A DNA stretch of 49,944 bases from CALLVF01 sp964632205 (lineage in GTDB: Bacteria; Patescibacteriota; Microgenomatia; UBA1406; GWC2-37-13). Positions 33,905 through 42,396 of the stretch are shown piece after piece. Each line of letters starts with the position of its first letter. Within the stretch, counting starts at the first letter, position 1. The stretch is from assembly GCA_964632205.1 (NCBI GenBank), contig CAZWBE010000006.1, positions 1 through 49,944 on the forward strand, written 5' to 3'. Below the pieces are notes generated by a model. It was not told the DNA's origin and ran no database searches. It was given only the letters and a program-made list of their open reading frames with translations. A program made the position numbers and the translations under genes.

Positions 33905-34645
33905 TTAGTTCAAGAATTCTTCCGGAATATCACAATTACTAAAAACCTTTTGAACATCATCAAGCTCCTCTAATTTGTTAATTAAACTAATAATTTTTTG
34001 GGCCGTATCTTTATCAGCAATGGCAACAGAAGAATTAGGCTTAAAATCAATTTCGGCAGCTTGATAAACCATCCCTTCTGTCATAGCCTCTTTTATTTTT
34101 CCTAAATTTTGAAAGGGAAAATAAACATAAAAATAATCCTTATCACTGTCAATATCAAAAGCACCAATCTTCTCAGCAAAAGTAAACACCGCTTCCTCTT
34201 GAACTCGCTCTTTTAAAAAAATAACCAAGCCGCAGCGATTAAATTGATAAGTGACAGAACCCGGTGTTCCCAATTTGCCTCCATTATGTTCTAAAACCTG
34301 GCGAATTTGAGAAACAGTTCTATTGATATTGTCGGAAGCCACCAAAATCAATAAAGCAATACCAGCAGGACCAAAGGCTTCAATAACCAACTCTCTAAGC
34401 GCTTCATCTCCTTTTCCTATCCCCCGCTCGATTGCCCGCTGAATATTCTCTTTAGGCATATTTGCTTCCTTTGCTCTTTCAATCGCTAGTCGCAATTTTA
34501 TATTGTGTTCGGGATCGGTAATTTTACCCCCTTCCAGAACTGCCACGGTAATCGCCCGAGAGAGCTTGGAAAAAAGATTACCCCTTTTTAAATCGGCTGC
34601 CTGCTTTTGTCTTTTAATATTAGCCCATTTTGAATGACCGCTCAT
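33905..34645 (-). CDS. yebC: YebC/PmpR family protein
   Basis: This 246-aa protein starts MSGHSKWANIKRQKQAADLK, the YebC signature, and has NMPKENIQRAIERGIGKG near 79 and EAFGPAGIALL near 107. Three-domain YebC proteins act as transcription regulators and, as shown for some members, help ribosomes at difficult sequences. Full length (usual about 240-250 aa). Confidence 0.95.
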   Translation of the reverse strand: MSGHSKWANIKRQKQAADLKRGNLFSKLSRAITVAVLEGGKITDPEHNIKLRLAIERAKEANMPKENIQRAIERGIGKGDEALRELVIEAFGPAGIALLILVASDNINRTVSQIRQVLEHNGGKLGTPGSVTYQFNRCGLVIFLKERVQEEAVFTFAEKIGAFDIDSDKDYFYVYFPFQNLGKIKEAMTEGMVYQAAEIDFKPNSSVAIADKDTAQKIISLINKLEELDDVQKVFSNCDIPEEFLN

Positions 34646-34790
34646 AAACTATAAATTCAAAATTATTAAATTCTCAACATTATTATTTAATTTAAATATT
34701 GAATAATAAAACGGCGCATTTTTTTATTGTTTAAATTGGATCTTTCCGATTTGTCGATCAAACTTGTTATTTCCAGCATTATCATTATAC

Positions 34791-34818
34791 TTGACATTCT
34801 TAAAAATTAAAATATACT
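34791..34818 (+). promoter_or_regulatory. Sigma-70 promoter of the TPR gene
   Basis: TTGACA (34791-34796) and TATACT (34813-34818) are separated by 16 bp, 19 bp before the ATG at 34838. This is the best full promoter match seen in the window. Confidence 0.7.
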
Positions 34819-34837
34819 TATTTGAAAATTAATTATT

Positions 34838-35632
34838 ATGGAATCAATTAATATCTTAGAACAACGAGCAATCGACGCGGCAATTAATACACACTGGAAA
34901 GAAGCCCTTGCTTTGAATCTTAAAATCACTCGACAAGATAAAAAAAATATTGATGCCTATCTCAGATTAGGTTTTGCCTACCTGCAACTTAAAAAAATTA
35001 ATGAGGCAAAAAAATGCTATCAAAAAGTCCTTCAACTGCAACCTAATAATCAAACCGCACTTGAGAATTTAGAGCGAATAAAGATTCTTGCCGGAAAAAA
35101 AATAGGAAAAAAATCTCTTACTCTTAACCCCAATCTATTTCTTGAAATTCCGGGCCGAACTAAAAGCGTCACCTTAGTTAATCCTGGTCAAAAAAATCTC
35201 CTCGCCCAACTGACGGTTGGTCAAAAAGTAATTTTGCGATTAAAAAAACGCCGTATTGAAATTCGAACAATGGAAAAAGAATACGTCGGTTGCCTTCCTG
35301 ACGATTTATCACGAAGATTATCTATCCTAATAAAAGCAGGTAGCCAGTTTAGCGCCTATATCAAACAAGCGTCTCTCAAATCAGTAGTTGTCTTTTTAAA
35401 AGAAGAAAAAAGAGGGAAAAGAGTATGGAAATACCTCCCTTTCCCTATCAACGCCCAATCTCACCTCAGTCAACTTAGCGAGGAAAGCAGCTTGGGAGAA
35501 CAAATTGAGGAGGAGAATGAGGAGTTAACCGATGCTGATTTAGAACGTCTAGCGGAAAATTTAGTTTCTCAAGAAAAGGAAGATTATCTCCCTTTCAATC
35601 CAGAGGAAAAAGAAGAACTCGAGGAAGAATGA
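34838..35632 (+). CDS. TPR-repeat protein with acidic tail
   Basis: The 264 aa start with two tetratricopeptide repeats (about 7-75; AYLRLGFAYLQLKKINEAKK is typical). A basic middle domain (about 85-205) follows, and then a very acidic C-terminal tail (EEENEELTDADLERL and a run of Glu). The basic middle part may be a small beta-barrel, as in EYVGCLPDDLSRRLSILI. It may act as an RNA- or protein-binding scaffold; the exact role is unknown. The last 49 bases overlap a convergent small gene. Confidence 0.8.
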   Translation: MESINILEQRAIDAAINTHWKEALALNLKITRQDKKNIDAYLRLGFAYLQLKKINEAKKCYQKVLQLQPNNQTALENLERIKILAGKKIGKKSLTLNPNLFLEIPGRTKSVTLVNPGQKNLLAQLTVGQKVILRLKKRRIEIRTMEKEYVGCLPDDLSRRLSILIKAGSQFSAYIKQASLKSVVVFLKEEKRGKRVWKYLPFPINAQSHLSQLSEESSLGEQIEEENEELTDADLERLAENLVSQEKEDYLPFNPEEKEELEEE

Positions 35633-35793
35633 CTTCGATAATGAATAATTTTATTCTTAAAAAAAAGAATTGTCCCTCTAACTCTTCTTGTTAAAAGAAG
35701 TTGTCTAATCTCTTTTGGTGGTTGAAAATCCCGCATGGAAAGAAAAGCAAGAAAAAAGGAAAAAATAAATATGACAATAAAAATATAAATCAC
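35584..35793 (-). CDS. Small single-pass membrane protein
   Basis: The 69 aa have a strongly hydrophobic N-terminus (2-20), then DFQPPKEIRQLLLTRRVRG and TILFFKNKIIHY. A serine run follows, and a Gly-Lys-Arg end that is the antisense of the acidic tail of the TPR gene. The membrane segment followed by a basic PKEI..RRVRGTI motif resembles small CPR membrane proteins I have seen, so I take it as real. The 3' overlap with the TPR gene is on the opposite strand. It lies 26 bp downstream of the LytR_C-like gene. Confidence 0.55.
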   Translation of the reverse strand: MIYIFIVIFIFSFFLAFLSMRDFQPPKEIRQLLLTRRVRGTILFFKNKIIHYRSHSSSSSSFSSGLKGR

Positions 35794-35819
35794 ACCTTTT
35801 ATTAAGAATGAATTTATAA

Positions 35820-36734
35820 TTAATTAACCTCCCACTCTTTTTCTAGCTTCCCCAGTACTAAAATTATATCAGAAATGTCCGTTTCTCCCTTCTTAAATTG
35901 ACAGTTAAAAAATTTTTGTAAATCAGCGGTTATCAGTGATGGTCTCTGCTTATTTTCAATAAAAAAACAACTTTTTAAATCTAACGATTGAAAATTAGCA
36001 ATTGACAATTGGCTAATATCTACCACCCTCACCCCTTCTCCTTCAATAATCCGACTTAATAATTTTGCCGTTTTATAAGATTTCGTATATAAAATTTGAA
36101 CATTATCTTTTTTATTTCTATAGGTCTTTTTATAAAAGAAACCTTGGTTTTCTTTAAAGAATCTTTCTTCATCAAATAAGAGCCTCTCACCTTTTTCAAC
36201 TAGGGAATAATTGCTAATTATTTCATAGCGATTGGGGTTTTTATTAATAAAAGACAAGGCGATGAAAATCCTATCGATAATGTTGCCATTAGTTTTGTTA
36301 AAAAAAATTTCCTTCAAAGAGGGAAAAACGAGAGAGAAAGGGATTTTTCTATCACCGTAGTAAATCTTTGTCGTTGATGGATAAAAATAAAGATCAACCG
36401 CTGAAGAAGTCAGAGAAGAAAAACTCATTTTAAAAATATCCGGCTTTTTTTCTAAAGAAACTAGCTTCCCTAATCCTCCCAGTCGGTAATAACCATAACC
36501 GCCAGGAATTAAGACCTCAATCTCTGAGGGAAAGGTTAAAAAGTAATTAATCTCCTTACCTAATGAATAATAAAGAGTTTTCTCTCCATAAAAAACAACG
36601 TTTATCCTTTCTCTTCCTTTTAAAAAGACAGAGGAGTTAAATAACTTAAAAATAAAATACAAAAAATAAAAAACACAAAACCCGGCTAAAAAAATTAAAT
36701 AAAGTTTATTAAATTTTCTTCCTTCCCTTTTCAT
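35820..36734 (-). CDS. Membrane-anchored protein with LytR_C-like C-terminus
   Basis: One transmembrane helix (10-29) anchors an extracytoplasmic region of about 270 residues. The C-terminal 90 residues, with NVQILYTKSYKTAKLLSRII, GVRVVDIS and SDIILVLGK, fit a LytR_C domain, here with an unusual YTKS in place of NGSG. The middle has no LCP catalytic domain. Proteins with only LytR_C are frequent in CPR and probably bind the cell wall. It is followed by the small membrane gene and preceded by a Kef antiporter. Confidence 0.6.
   Translation of the reverse strand: MKREGRKFNKLYLIFLAGFCVFYFLYFIFKLFNSSVFLKGRERINVVFYGEKTLYYSLGKEINYFLTFPSEIEVLIPGGYGYYRLGGLGKLVSLEKKPDIFKMSFSSLTSSAVDLYFYPSTTKIYYGDRKIPFSLVFPSLKEIFFNKTNGNIIDRIFIALSFINKNPNRYEIISNYSLVEKGERLLFDEERFFKENQGFFYKKTYRNKKDNVQILYTKSYKTAKLLSRIIEGEGVRVVDISQLSIANFQSLDLKSCFFIENKQRPSLITADLQKFFNCQFKKGETDISDIILVLGKLEKEWEVN
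35985..36012 (-). repeat. Heptamer-type tract in the LytR_C-like gene
   Basis: Four 7-bp units (CGATTGA, AAATTAG, CAATTGA, CAATTGG on the plus strand) share an nAATTGn core. They encode QLSIANFQS in frame. Confidence 0.6.
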
Positions 36735-36742
36735 AAATTTAC

Positions 36743-38518
36743 CTAAGACAGGCCATATTCTACCTGAAGTCTTTTTATTTTATTAATAATTTCCTCTCTT
36801 GATAAATGGTGGGAGAGATAAATTTTTTTAATAATCGATAGAGAAGCCTCAAATTCAGGAGAAATAACAATATCAACGCCTAAATTTCTCATTCTTTGGC
36901 GATCAATTTCAGTATGAACTCGGCTGATAATATAAATCTGGGGGTTAAGTTTTTTGGCATTAAGAATGATTACCTCCTGAGAGAATCTTTCCGGAAGAGC
37001 TAAAATAAGAATTCTTGCCTCATCCACTTGGGCATAATCTAAAATATCACGATCAGTGGGGTCTCCATAAATGATATTCACTCCCTGTTTCCGGGCTTTT
37101 TCAACTACGTGAAAGTTGTAATCGATAGCAATATAGGGAATATTAGCCAACAAAAGCGAACGACCAATAAGCTCGCCAACTCTTCCATAGCCACAAATAA
37201 CAATATGGTCTTTAATCGGTAAAACATCAATTGGAGAAAGATCGCGATCTATCCGATATTTAATGAAATTATCAAGAAAGGGCAAAAATTTTTTTATAAA
37301 AAGACGAATAGTGTTATAAATTTTTTCTCTATTTTTAATCAGAACCGGAGTCATAATCAGAGTTAACAAAACTGAAGAGATGATAAAAAGATAGGTTTGT
37401 TGGGAAATTACTTTATTAGCATAAGCCGCTGACATCAAAATAAACGCATCTTCATCTATCTGAAAAAGATAAGTCGCTAAGTTAAAGGCAGTCTTAGAGT
37501 GAAATCTTAAGAACAGAAAAATAAAAATAATGACCATTATCTTAATAAAAATTACCCCTAAAGTAAAAATAAAAATTTGAGGAAGAAAATCAATAATAAG
37601 AGACATTTTGACATGAGAACCGATAAAAATGAAAAAAATGACTGACAAAAGATCACGCAGTGGTCTCACCTCAGAAAAGATATGGTAATGCTCTAAAGTC
37701 TGTGCTACCAAAACCCCGGCGATAAAAACTCCAATCAATATTGGAATTTGAAGCACAGAAGATAAATAAGCGACAGAAAATATAAAAACAATAATAAAAA
37801 GATTAAGAAGCTCACGAGAGATTTTGGCCACGCGGTTAAATACCCAAGGAACTACTTTTTGGCCTAAATACCACAAAAAAACGATAATTACCATCGCCTC
37901 AAAAAGACTACGAACAATACTCAAACTTAAAGAAAAAATTGATAAATTCATCGTTGTAATAGAGGTAAAAATTATCAGGTAGGGAATAAAAGCGAGTGCC
38001 TGAAACATTAACAATCCAATGGCAATTTCGCCGATAAGTGAATGCTCTTCTCCCCTATCTTGAATAATTTTCGCCACAAGGGTGGTTGAGGAAGAAGATA
38101 AGGCAATACCCATTAACAAGGCTTCAATGATTGAAAAATGAAAAATCAGACTGAAGATAATGATAAAAATAATTGAAAGGAGAAGTTGAAGTGTGCCACC
38201 AATAACAATAAATTTTTTCAAGTTTAAAAGACGACTAAAATTTACCTCCAATCCGACCGTAAAAAGAAGAAGAACGATACCCAAATAGGCAAAACTGCGA
38301 ATTGCATCGTTAGTGGATATTGGAGGAAAAATATTTCCTAGAACTAAACCACCAAGAATATAGCCAACGAGCGGCGAAAGCTTAAATCTTTGTAACAAGA
38401 GAGCAAAAATAAAAGGGACAAAAAGAAAAAGGAAAAAGTTAATAAGAATTGATGCGGAAATATCTGCCATAATAATCAGTATAAAAATAGCTGGAATAAA
38501 AGTCAAAAGCTTAACCAC
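36743..38518 (-). CDS. Kef-type monovalent cation:proton antiporter (CPA2) with TrkA_N domain
   Basis: The 591 aa combine an antiporter domain of about twelve helices (1-400) with a cytoplasmic nucleotide-binding TrkA_N domain (about 440-570). The latter has GYGRVGE and a GDPTDRDIL motif. LGYLGIVLLL-type and GLEVNFSRLL segments support the CPA2 family. It should exchange K+ or Na+ for H+, gated by NAD(H) or a similar ligand. It lies eight bases upstream of the LytR_C-like gene. Confidence 0.93.
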   Translation of the reverse strand: MVKLLTFIPAIFILIIMADISASILINFFLFLFVPFIFALLLQRFKLSPLVGYILGGLVLGNIFPPISTNDAIRSFAYLGIVLLLFTVGLEVNFSRLLNLKKFIVIGGTLQLLLSIIFIIIFSLIFHFSIIEALLMGIALSSSSTTLVAKIIQDRGEEHSLIGEIAIGLLMFQALAFIPYLIIFTSITTMNLSIFSLSLSIVRSLFEAMVIIVFLWYLGQKVVPWVFNRVAKISRELLNLFIIVFIFSVAYLSSVLQIPILIGVFIAGVLVAQTLEHYHIFSEVRPLRDLLSVIFFIFIGSHVKMSLIIDFLPQIFIFTLGVIFIKIMVIIFIFLFLRFHSKTAFNLATYLFQIDEDAFILMSAAYANKVISQQTYLFIISSVLLTLIMTPVLIKNREKIYNTIRLFIKKFLPFLDNFIKYRIDRDLSPIDVLPIKDHIVICGYGRVGELIGRSLLLANIPYIAIDYNFHVVEKARKQGVNIIYGDPTDRDILDYAQVDEARILILALPERFSQEVIILNAKKLNPQIYIISRVHTEIDRQRMRNLGVDIVISPEFEASLSIIKKIYLSHHLSREEIINKIKRLQVEYGLS

Positions 38519-38666
38519 TAAAATAAATCCAATAAATGAAGGGCTAAACGACTAAAAAATAATTGAAAATAAAAAAAGTTAAGCAATTAGGGCAAAATAA
38601 AAGAAAGGGTTTTATTTCGTTTTTTTAACTTTATTTTGTTTTATAATAAATTATTAAGAAATACCT

Positions 38667-39038
38667 TCATTTTTTAAGTTTTTTCTCACAGTCAACGCAG
38701 TAATGGGCCTCGGGAATAAGTTTTAAACGAGCCAGTGGGATGGGTTGATGACACCGAGTACAAAAGCCATAACGATTTTTAGCGATTTTATTTAAAGCAT
38801 TAGTAATGTCTTCTAATCTTCTTTTTAAATCTTTTATCTGAGCTTCAATCGTCTCATGACCAACTTGTTCTCGAACATCAGTGTCAACTGCGGCGTTATC
38901 AGTAACATGATCCGGGTCGGTAAAAGGATCATTTTCTTTTAATTCTTCTATCTGTTGCTTAACCTTTTTTAGCTCGGTTTCTAAAGAAACTTTCTGTTCT
39001 TTGATAAATTTTTTGGTAAGTTTTGTAACCATAAGCAA
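38667..39038 (-). CDS. DksA/TraR-type zinc-finger protein
   Basis: The 123 aa have an N-terminal coiled coil (about 5-85) and a C-terminal C4 zinc finger, FCTRCHQPIPLARL and YCVDCEKKLKK. This is the DksA/TraR fold, which binds RNA polymerase. The coiled coil has EETIEAQIKDLKRRL-like repeats and DNAAVDTDVREQ. The start (Met1 or Met3) lies inside the lgt gene, so the two genes overlap by 74-80 bases on the same strand. Confidence 0.9.
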   Translation of the reverse strand: MLMVTKLTKKFIKEQKVSLETELKKVKQQIEELKENDPFTDPDHVTDNAAVDTDVREQVGHETIEAQIKDLKRRLEDITNALNKIAKNRYGFCTRCHQPIPLARLKLIPEAHYCVDCEKKLKK

Positions 39039-39729
39039 TTATTTTCTCTCGAAAATAATAAATAAAATAGGCGCTTGTTAACAATAGGATTATTAGCGAA
39101 ACTAAACTATTAAAACTCAATCCCTTCCAGTATAAATGATTACTTTTTAATTTGTCAAACACAAAATAAGTCGCCCCTATAAACCAAAGAAAAAAGAAAA
39201 AAAGAAAACCTAAAGAATATTTTCCCCTTCTTATATCAAACAACAATTTTTGCGCTAAAACCACGCCTATAAAAAAAATCACTGCCTGATAAAAAAAACT
39301 CATCTGAAGAGGCAATTCGGAAAAAAAACCTCCCAACGAGCCAAATCCTAAAGCGATAAAAATTGGGCCGATAAAATAATCAATTACCTGGCTAAATTTA
39401 ATTTTTTTGTAACGAAAGAAAATGTGTAAAGCAATAAAGCTCCCCAATAAAAAACCGTAAAAATTCAGCCCAGGATAACCATTAATAAGGATAAATTTCA
39501 ACAAATCAAAACCAAAATCACTGAAATTAAGAAGAAAATAGACTAAACGACTGAAAAAAAGACCACTAGCTAAAGCAATAAATAATCCATCAAAAATTTC
39601 CTCTTCCTTAAAGGAAGTGAGACGAATATTTTTCCAAAGCAAAAAACTACCCCAAAAAAAAGCTAACATCAAAAAAACACCAAAGGTGTAAATTTTTATA
39701 GGACCTAAATGCAAAAGAACTGGTACCAT
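38959..39729 (-). CDS. lgt: Prolipoprotein diacylglyceryl transferase-like protein, divergent
   Basis: The 256 aa have seven hydrophobic segments in Lgt order. It begins LHLGPIKIYTFGVFLM. Arg61 in GLFFSRLVYF corresponds to the GARxxY motif. YGFLLG (91-96) corresponds to HGGLxG but with Tyr in place of the conserved His. The GRxGNFxNxE signature is GFGSLGGFFSEL (128-139), so the conserved Arg and Asn are lost. It may be a degenerate or altered-specificity Lgt. The C-terminus overlaps the DksA gene. Confidence 0.65.
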   Translation of the reverse strand: MVPVLLHLGPIKIYTFGVFLMLAFFWGSFLLWKNIRLTSFKEEEIFDGLFIALASGLFFSRLVYFLLNFSDFGFDLLKFILINGYPGLNFYGFLLGSFIALHIFFRYKKIKFSQVIDYFIGPIFIALGFGSLGGFFSELPLQMSFFYQAVIFFIGVVLAQKLLFDIRRGKYSLGFLFFFFLWFIGATYFVFDKLKSNHLYWKGLSFNSLVSLIILLLTSAYFIYYFREKIIAYGYKTYQKIYQRTESFFRNRAKKG

Positions 39730-39741
39730 AAAAAATGTTAC

Positions 39742-39762
39742 TTATCAATAACTAATAATCAA
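39742..39762. repeat. Heptamer-type tract, intergenic
   Basis: Three 7-bp units (TTATCAA, TAACTAA, TAATCAA) lie between two divergent genes. They resemble the array at 45407-45434. Confidence 0.55.
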
Positions 39763-39794
39763 TCCCGGTACTCTTTTAGTATAATTTATTTCTA

Positions 39795-41513
39795 ATGAAA
39801 AAACAATCAAGAAAGATCATTAAGATTGGTTTTGATCTGGACGGAGTTTTGCTTTATAATCCAACCCGAATTTTTCGACCAATCATCTATTTCCTCAAAA
39901 AATATTTTTTAAAAAGAGACGTTAATAAATTTTATTACCCGAAAACAAAAATTGAGCAATTAATTTGGCTTTTTCTTCATAAAACTAGTCTTTTTCCCCA
40001 GCCCGGGATTGATGATATAAAAAAATTAATCAGGGCAAAGAAGATTAAAGCCTATATTATCTCGGCCCGTTATGAGTTTTTAGAAATGGATTTTTACCGT
40101 TGGATAAAAAAAATTGATAAAGAAAAACTATTCTCCGGTTATTTTTATAATACCAACAATGAACAACCCCATTTATTTAAAAAAAAGATGATTAAAAAAT
40201 TAAAGTTAGATATTTTTGTTGAGGATAATTGGGACATCGTAAAAAAATTAAAAATCAAAAATCAAAAATTAAAAGTCTTTTGGATTTATAATTTATTTGA
40301 TAGAAAAATTCATTATAATTTTAAATATCCTCATTTAAAAGCTGCCATTAATTCAATAAAAAAAAATTTCTTAAGAGAAAAAAATAAAATCCTTATTGTT
40401 TCTGATTATTTTCATCCTCATTGGACTGGTATTTCTAAATCAATATACAATCTAACCAGAACTTTAAAAAATAAATTTGATTTTACTGTTTTAACAGTAA
40501 GATTCAAAAACAATCTGAAAAAGGAAGAAAATCTGGATGGAGTGAGAATCATAAGAGAAGACAGCCTGGTTTCTTTTAGTCGATTAAAATATTCTTTTTC
40601 GATGATTTTTAAATTTATAGCCTTAGTAAAAAATTATGATCTGGTTTTTTTAAATTCGCCACTATCCAATATACTTCCCTTGACTTTAATAGCCAAAATT
40701 TTCAATAAAAAAGTCATCATATTTCATCAAGGTGATTTAATTTTAACCTCAGGAATTTTTAATAGAATAATTGAAATAATCTACTTTATATCTACTTTTT
40801 TTTCCTTTTTGTTGGCAAATAAAGTTAGTACTTATACCACAGATTATGCTTATCACTCATCTGTTTTAAAATATTTTATTAAAAAATTTACCCCTATGAT
40901 AATGCCTATAGTCATTCGACCTCAATATAATAAAGACCAAAACAAAGTGATCAAAAAATTGATTGATCTTAAAAATAAAAAGAAAATAATTTTCGGTTTT
41001 GCCGGTCGATTTGTTGAGGAAAAAGGCTTTGATATCTTACTCGAGGCAATGCCAAAAGTGATCAAAGACTTACCGCAATCTCATTTTGTATTTGCTGGAA
41101 AAAAGAAAATTGACTATGAAAAAACTTTTGAAAATCTTCTACCCAAGATAAAAAAACTAAAATCGCACATTACTTTTTTAGGCCTTTTAAACGATGATCA
41201 ATTAGCCAGTTTTTATAAAATGATCGATTTTATTGTCGTTTCCTCTCGCTCTGATTGCTTTCCTATAGTCCAAGCAGAAGCTATGTCTCTTAAAAAACCC
41301 TCCATTGTAAGCGATATCCCCGGAGCCTCTTATCTTGTTAAAAATTCCAATTTTGGGCTTATTTTTAAAAATAAAGATCCCAATGATTTAGCCAAAAAAC
41401 TAATTGAGGCTACGCGCTTAAAAGATAATTTTTTAAAAAATTATAGAAAGCTTTTAAAAATTTTAAACCCTAAAAAAAATGTCGCTAAAATTATCCAAAA
41501 TTTTAATGAGTGA
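39795..41513 (+). CDS. HAD-like domain fused to GT4 glycosyltransferase
   Basis: Residues 1-190 resemble the HAD fold, with GFDLDGVLL (12-20) as motif I, IISARYEF near 93 as a motif II candidate, and VEDNWD near 143. Residues 195-572 are a GT4 glycosyltransferase with GT-B folds, NKILIVSDYFHPHWTGIS at the start, GFAGRFVEEKGFDILLEAM near 400, and SRSDCFPIVQAEAMSLKKP near 484 with the EX7E-type donor site. Such a fusion could couple a sugar phosphatase with transfer. A heptamer array lies in the linker. The stop overlaps the methyltransferase start. Confidence 0.82.
   Translation: MKKQSRKIIKIGFDLDGVLLYNPTRIFRPIIYFLKKYFLKRDVNKFYYPKTKIEQLIWLFLHKTSLFPQPGIDDIKKLIRAKKIKAYIISARYEFLEMDFYRWIKKIDKEKLFSGYFYNTNNEQPHLFKKKMIKKLKLDIFVEDNWDIVKKLKIKNQKLKVFWIYNLFDRKIHYNFKYPHLKAAINSIKKNFLREKNKILIVSDYFHPHWTGISKSIYNLTRTLKNKFDFTVLTVRFKNNLKKEENLDGVRIIREDSLVSFSRLKYSFSMIFKFIALVKNYDLVFLNSPLSNILPLTLIAKIFNKKVIIFHQGDLILTSGIFNRIIEIIYFISTFFSFLLANKVSTYTTDYAYHSSVLKYFIKKFTPMIMPIVIRPQYNKDQNKVIKKLIDLKNKKKIIFGFAGRFVEEKGFDILLEAMPKVIKDLPQSHFVFAGKKKIDYEKTFENLLPKIKKLKSHITFLGLLNDDQLASFYKMIDFIVVSSRSDCFPIVQAEAMSLKKPSIVSDIPGASYLVKNSNFGLIFKNKDPNDLAKKLIEATRLKDNFLKNYRKLLKILNPKKNVAKIIQNFNE
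40244..40271 (+). repeat. Tandem heptamer repeat in the HAD-GT4 linker
   Basis: Four 7-bp units (AAAATTA, two AAAATCA, AAAATTA) encode KLKIKNQKLK in frame between the two domains. Confidence 0.88.
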
Positions 41514-42291
41514 AATAGATCCTGCTTTTGCAAAAAGAGCCTTTTTTATCCTTCAGGCAATGAAATATTATAAACCCAAAAAGATTCTTGATGTTGGTTG
41601 TGGTCGAGGATTTTACTTAAAAGCCTCAAGTCTTTTCAAATTTCCAAAAGAAATTCACGGAATCGATATAAATAAGGATTATCTAAAAGTTGCCAAGAAT
41701 ATTTGTAATGATAATAGAGTTTTTATACAGCAAGCAAATATTTACTCGCTACCTTTTCCAAACAACTATTTTGATTTTATCATTGCTTCTGAAATTCTAG
41801 AACATCTAAAAAATGATAAAGCTGCCTTATTAGAGATTAAAAGAGTTCTCAGGCCAAAAGGAATAGTTGTGATAACTGTTCCTAATTACAATTTTCCTTT
41901 TTTATGGGACCCGATAAATTGGATTTTAATGAAATTTTTTAATACTCATATTAATAAAGATATCTGGTGGTTAGCAGGAATTTGGGCAGATCATCAAAGA
42001 CTATATACTGTGGAAAAAATAAGTAAGCTTGTTTTATCAGTTAATTTCAAAATAAAAAAAATTGAATACGCAGTTAGACATTGTTGGCCTTTTTCTCATT
42101 TTTTGCTTTATGGATTAGGAAAAAATCTAATAGAGAAACTCAATCTTTATAATTTAAGTCGTTTTAACTTTAATAAAAAAAGTATCTCGACACAGGTAAT
42201 TAGCCAGTTTTTTAAAATCCCCTCTATTCTATTAGATAATTTAGTGCCAACAAAATCATCTGTAAATATTTTAGTTTTATTGTCCAGCTAA
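41506..42291 (+). CDS. Class I SAM-dependent methyltransferase
   Basis: The 261 aa have motif I ILDVGCGRGFYL near 27, IHGIDINKDYL, and FDFIIASEILEHL (motif IV region) with EHL. The pattern is that of Methyltransf_11/UbiE-like enzymes acting on small molecules or sugars. I chose the ATG at 41506, which overlaps the GT stop as ATGAGTGA. A start at 41479 would overlap by 35 bases without benefit. Location suggests methylation of a glycan. Confidence 0.88.
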   Translation: MSEIDPAFAKRAFFILQAMKYYKPKKILDVGCGRGFYLKASSLFKFPKEIHGIDINKDYLKVAKNICNDNRVFIQQANIYSLPFPNNYFDFIIASEILEHLKNDKAALLEIKRVLRPKGIVVITVPNYNFPFLWDPINWILMKFFNTHINKDIWWLAGIWADHQRLYTVEKISKLVLSVNFKIKKIEYAVRHCWPFSHFLLYGLGKNLIEKLNLYNLSRFNFNKKSISTQVISQFFKIPSILLDNLVPTKSSVNILVLLSS

Positions 42292-42396
42292 GATAATAAA
42301 TTGGTATAAAATATTTTTTGTCGATAAAATTATTGAGAAAATCTTAAAGGAAAAACATCCAAAAATCGGTGCCGGGTTATTTTTTGTTTTGAAGAA

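Noticed and set aside
38560..38660. A/T hairpins followed by T runs, as terminators
   Set aside because: The stems are pure A/T and could arise by chance in this composition.
11874..40271. Calling the heptamer arrays a CRISPR
   Set aside because: The units are 7 bp with no unique spacers and lie inside genes.
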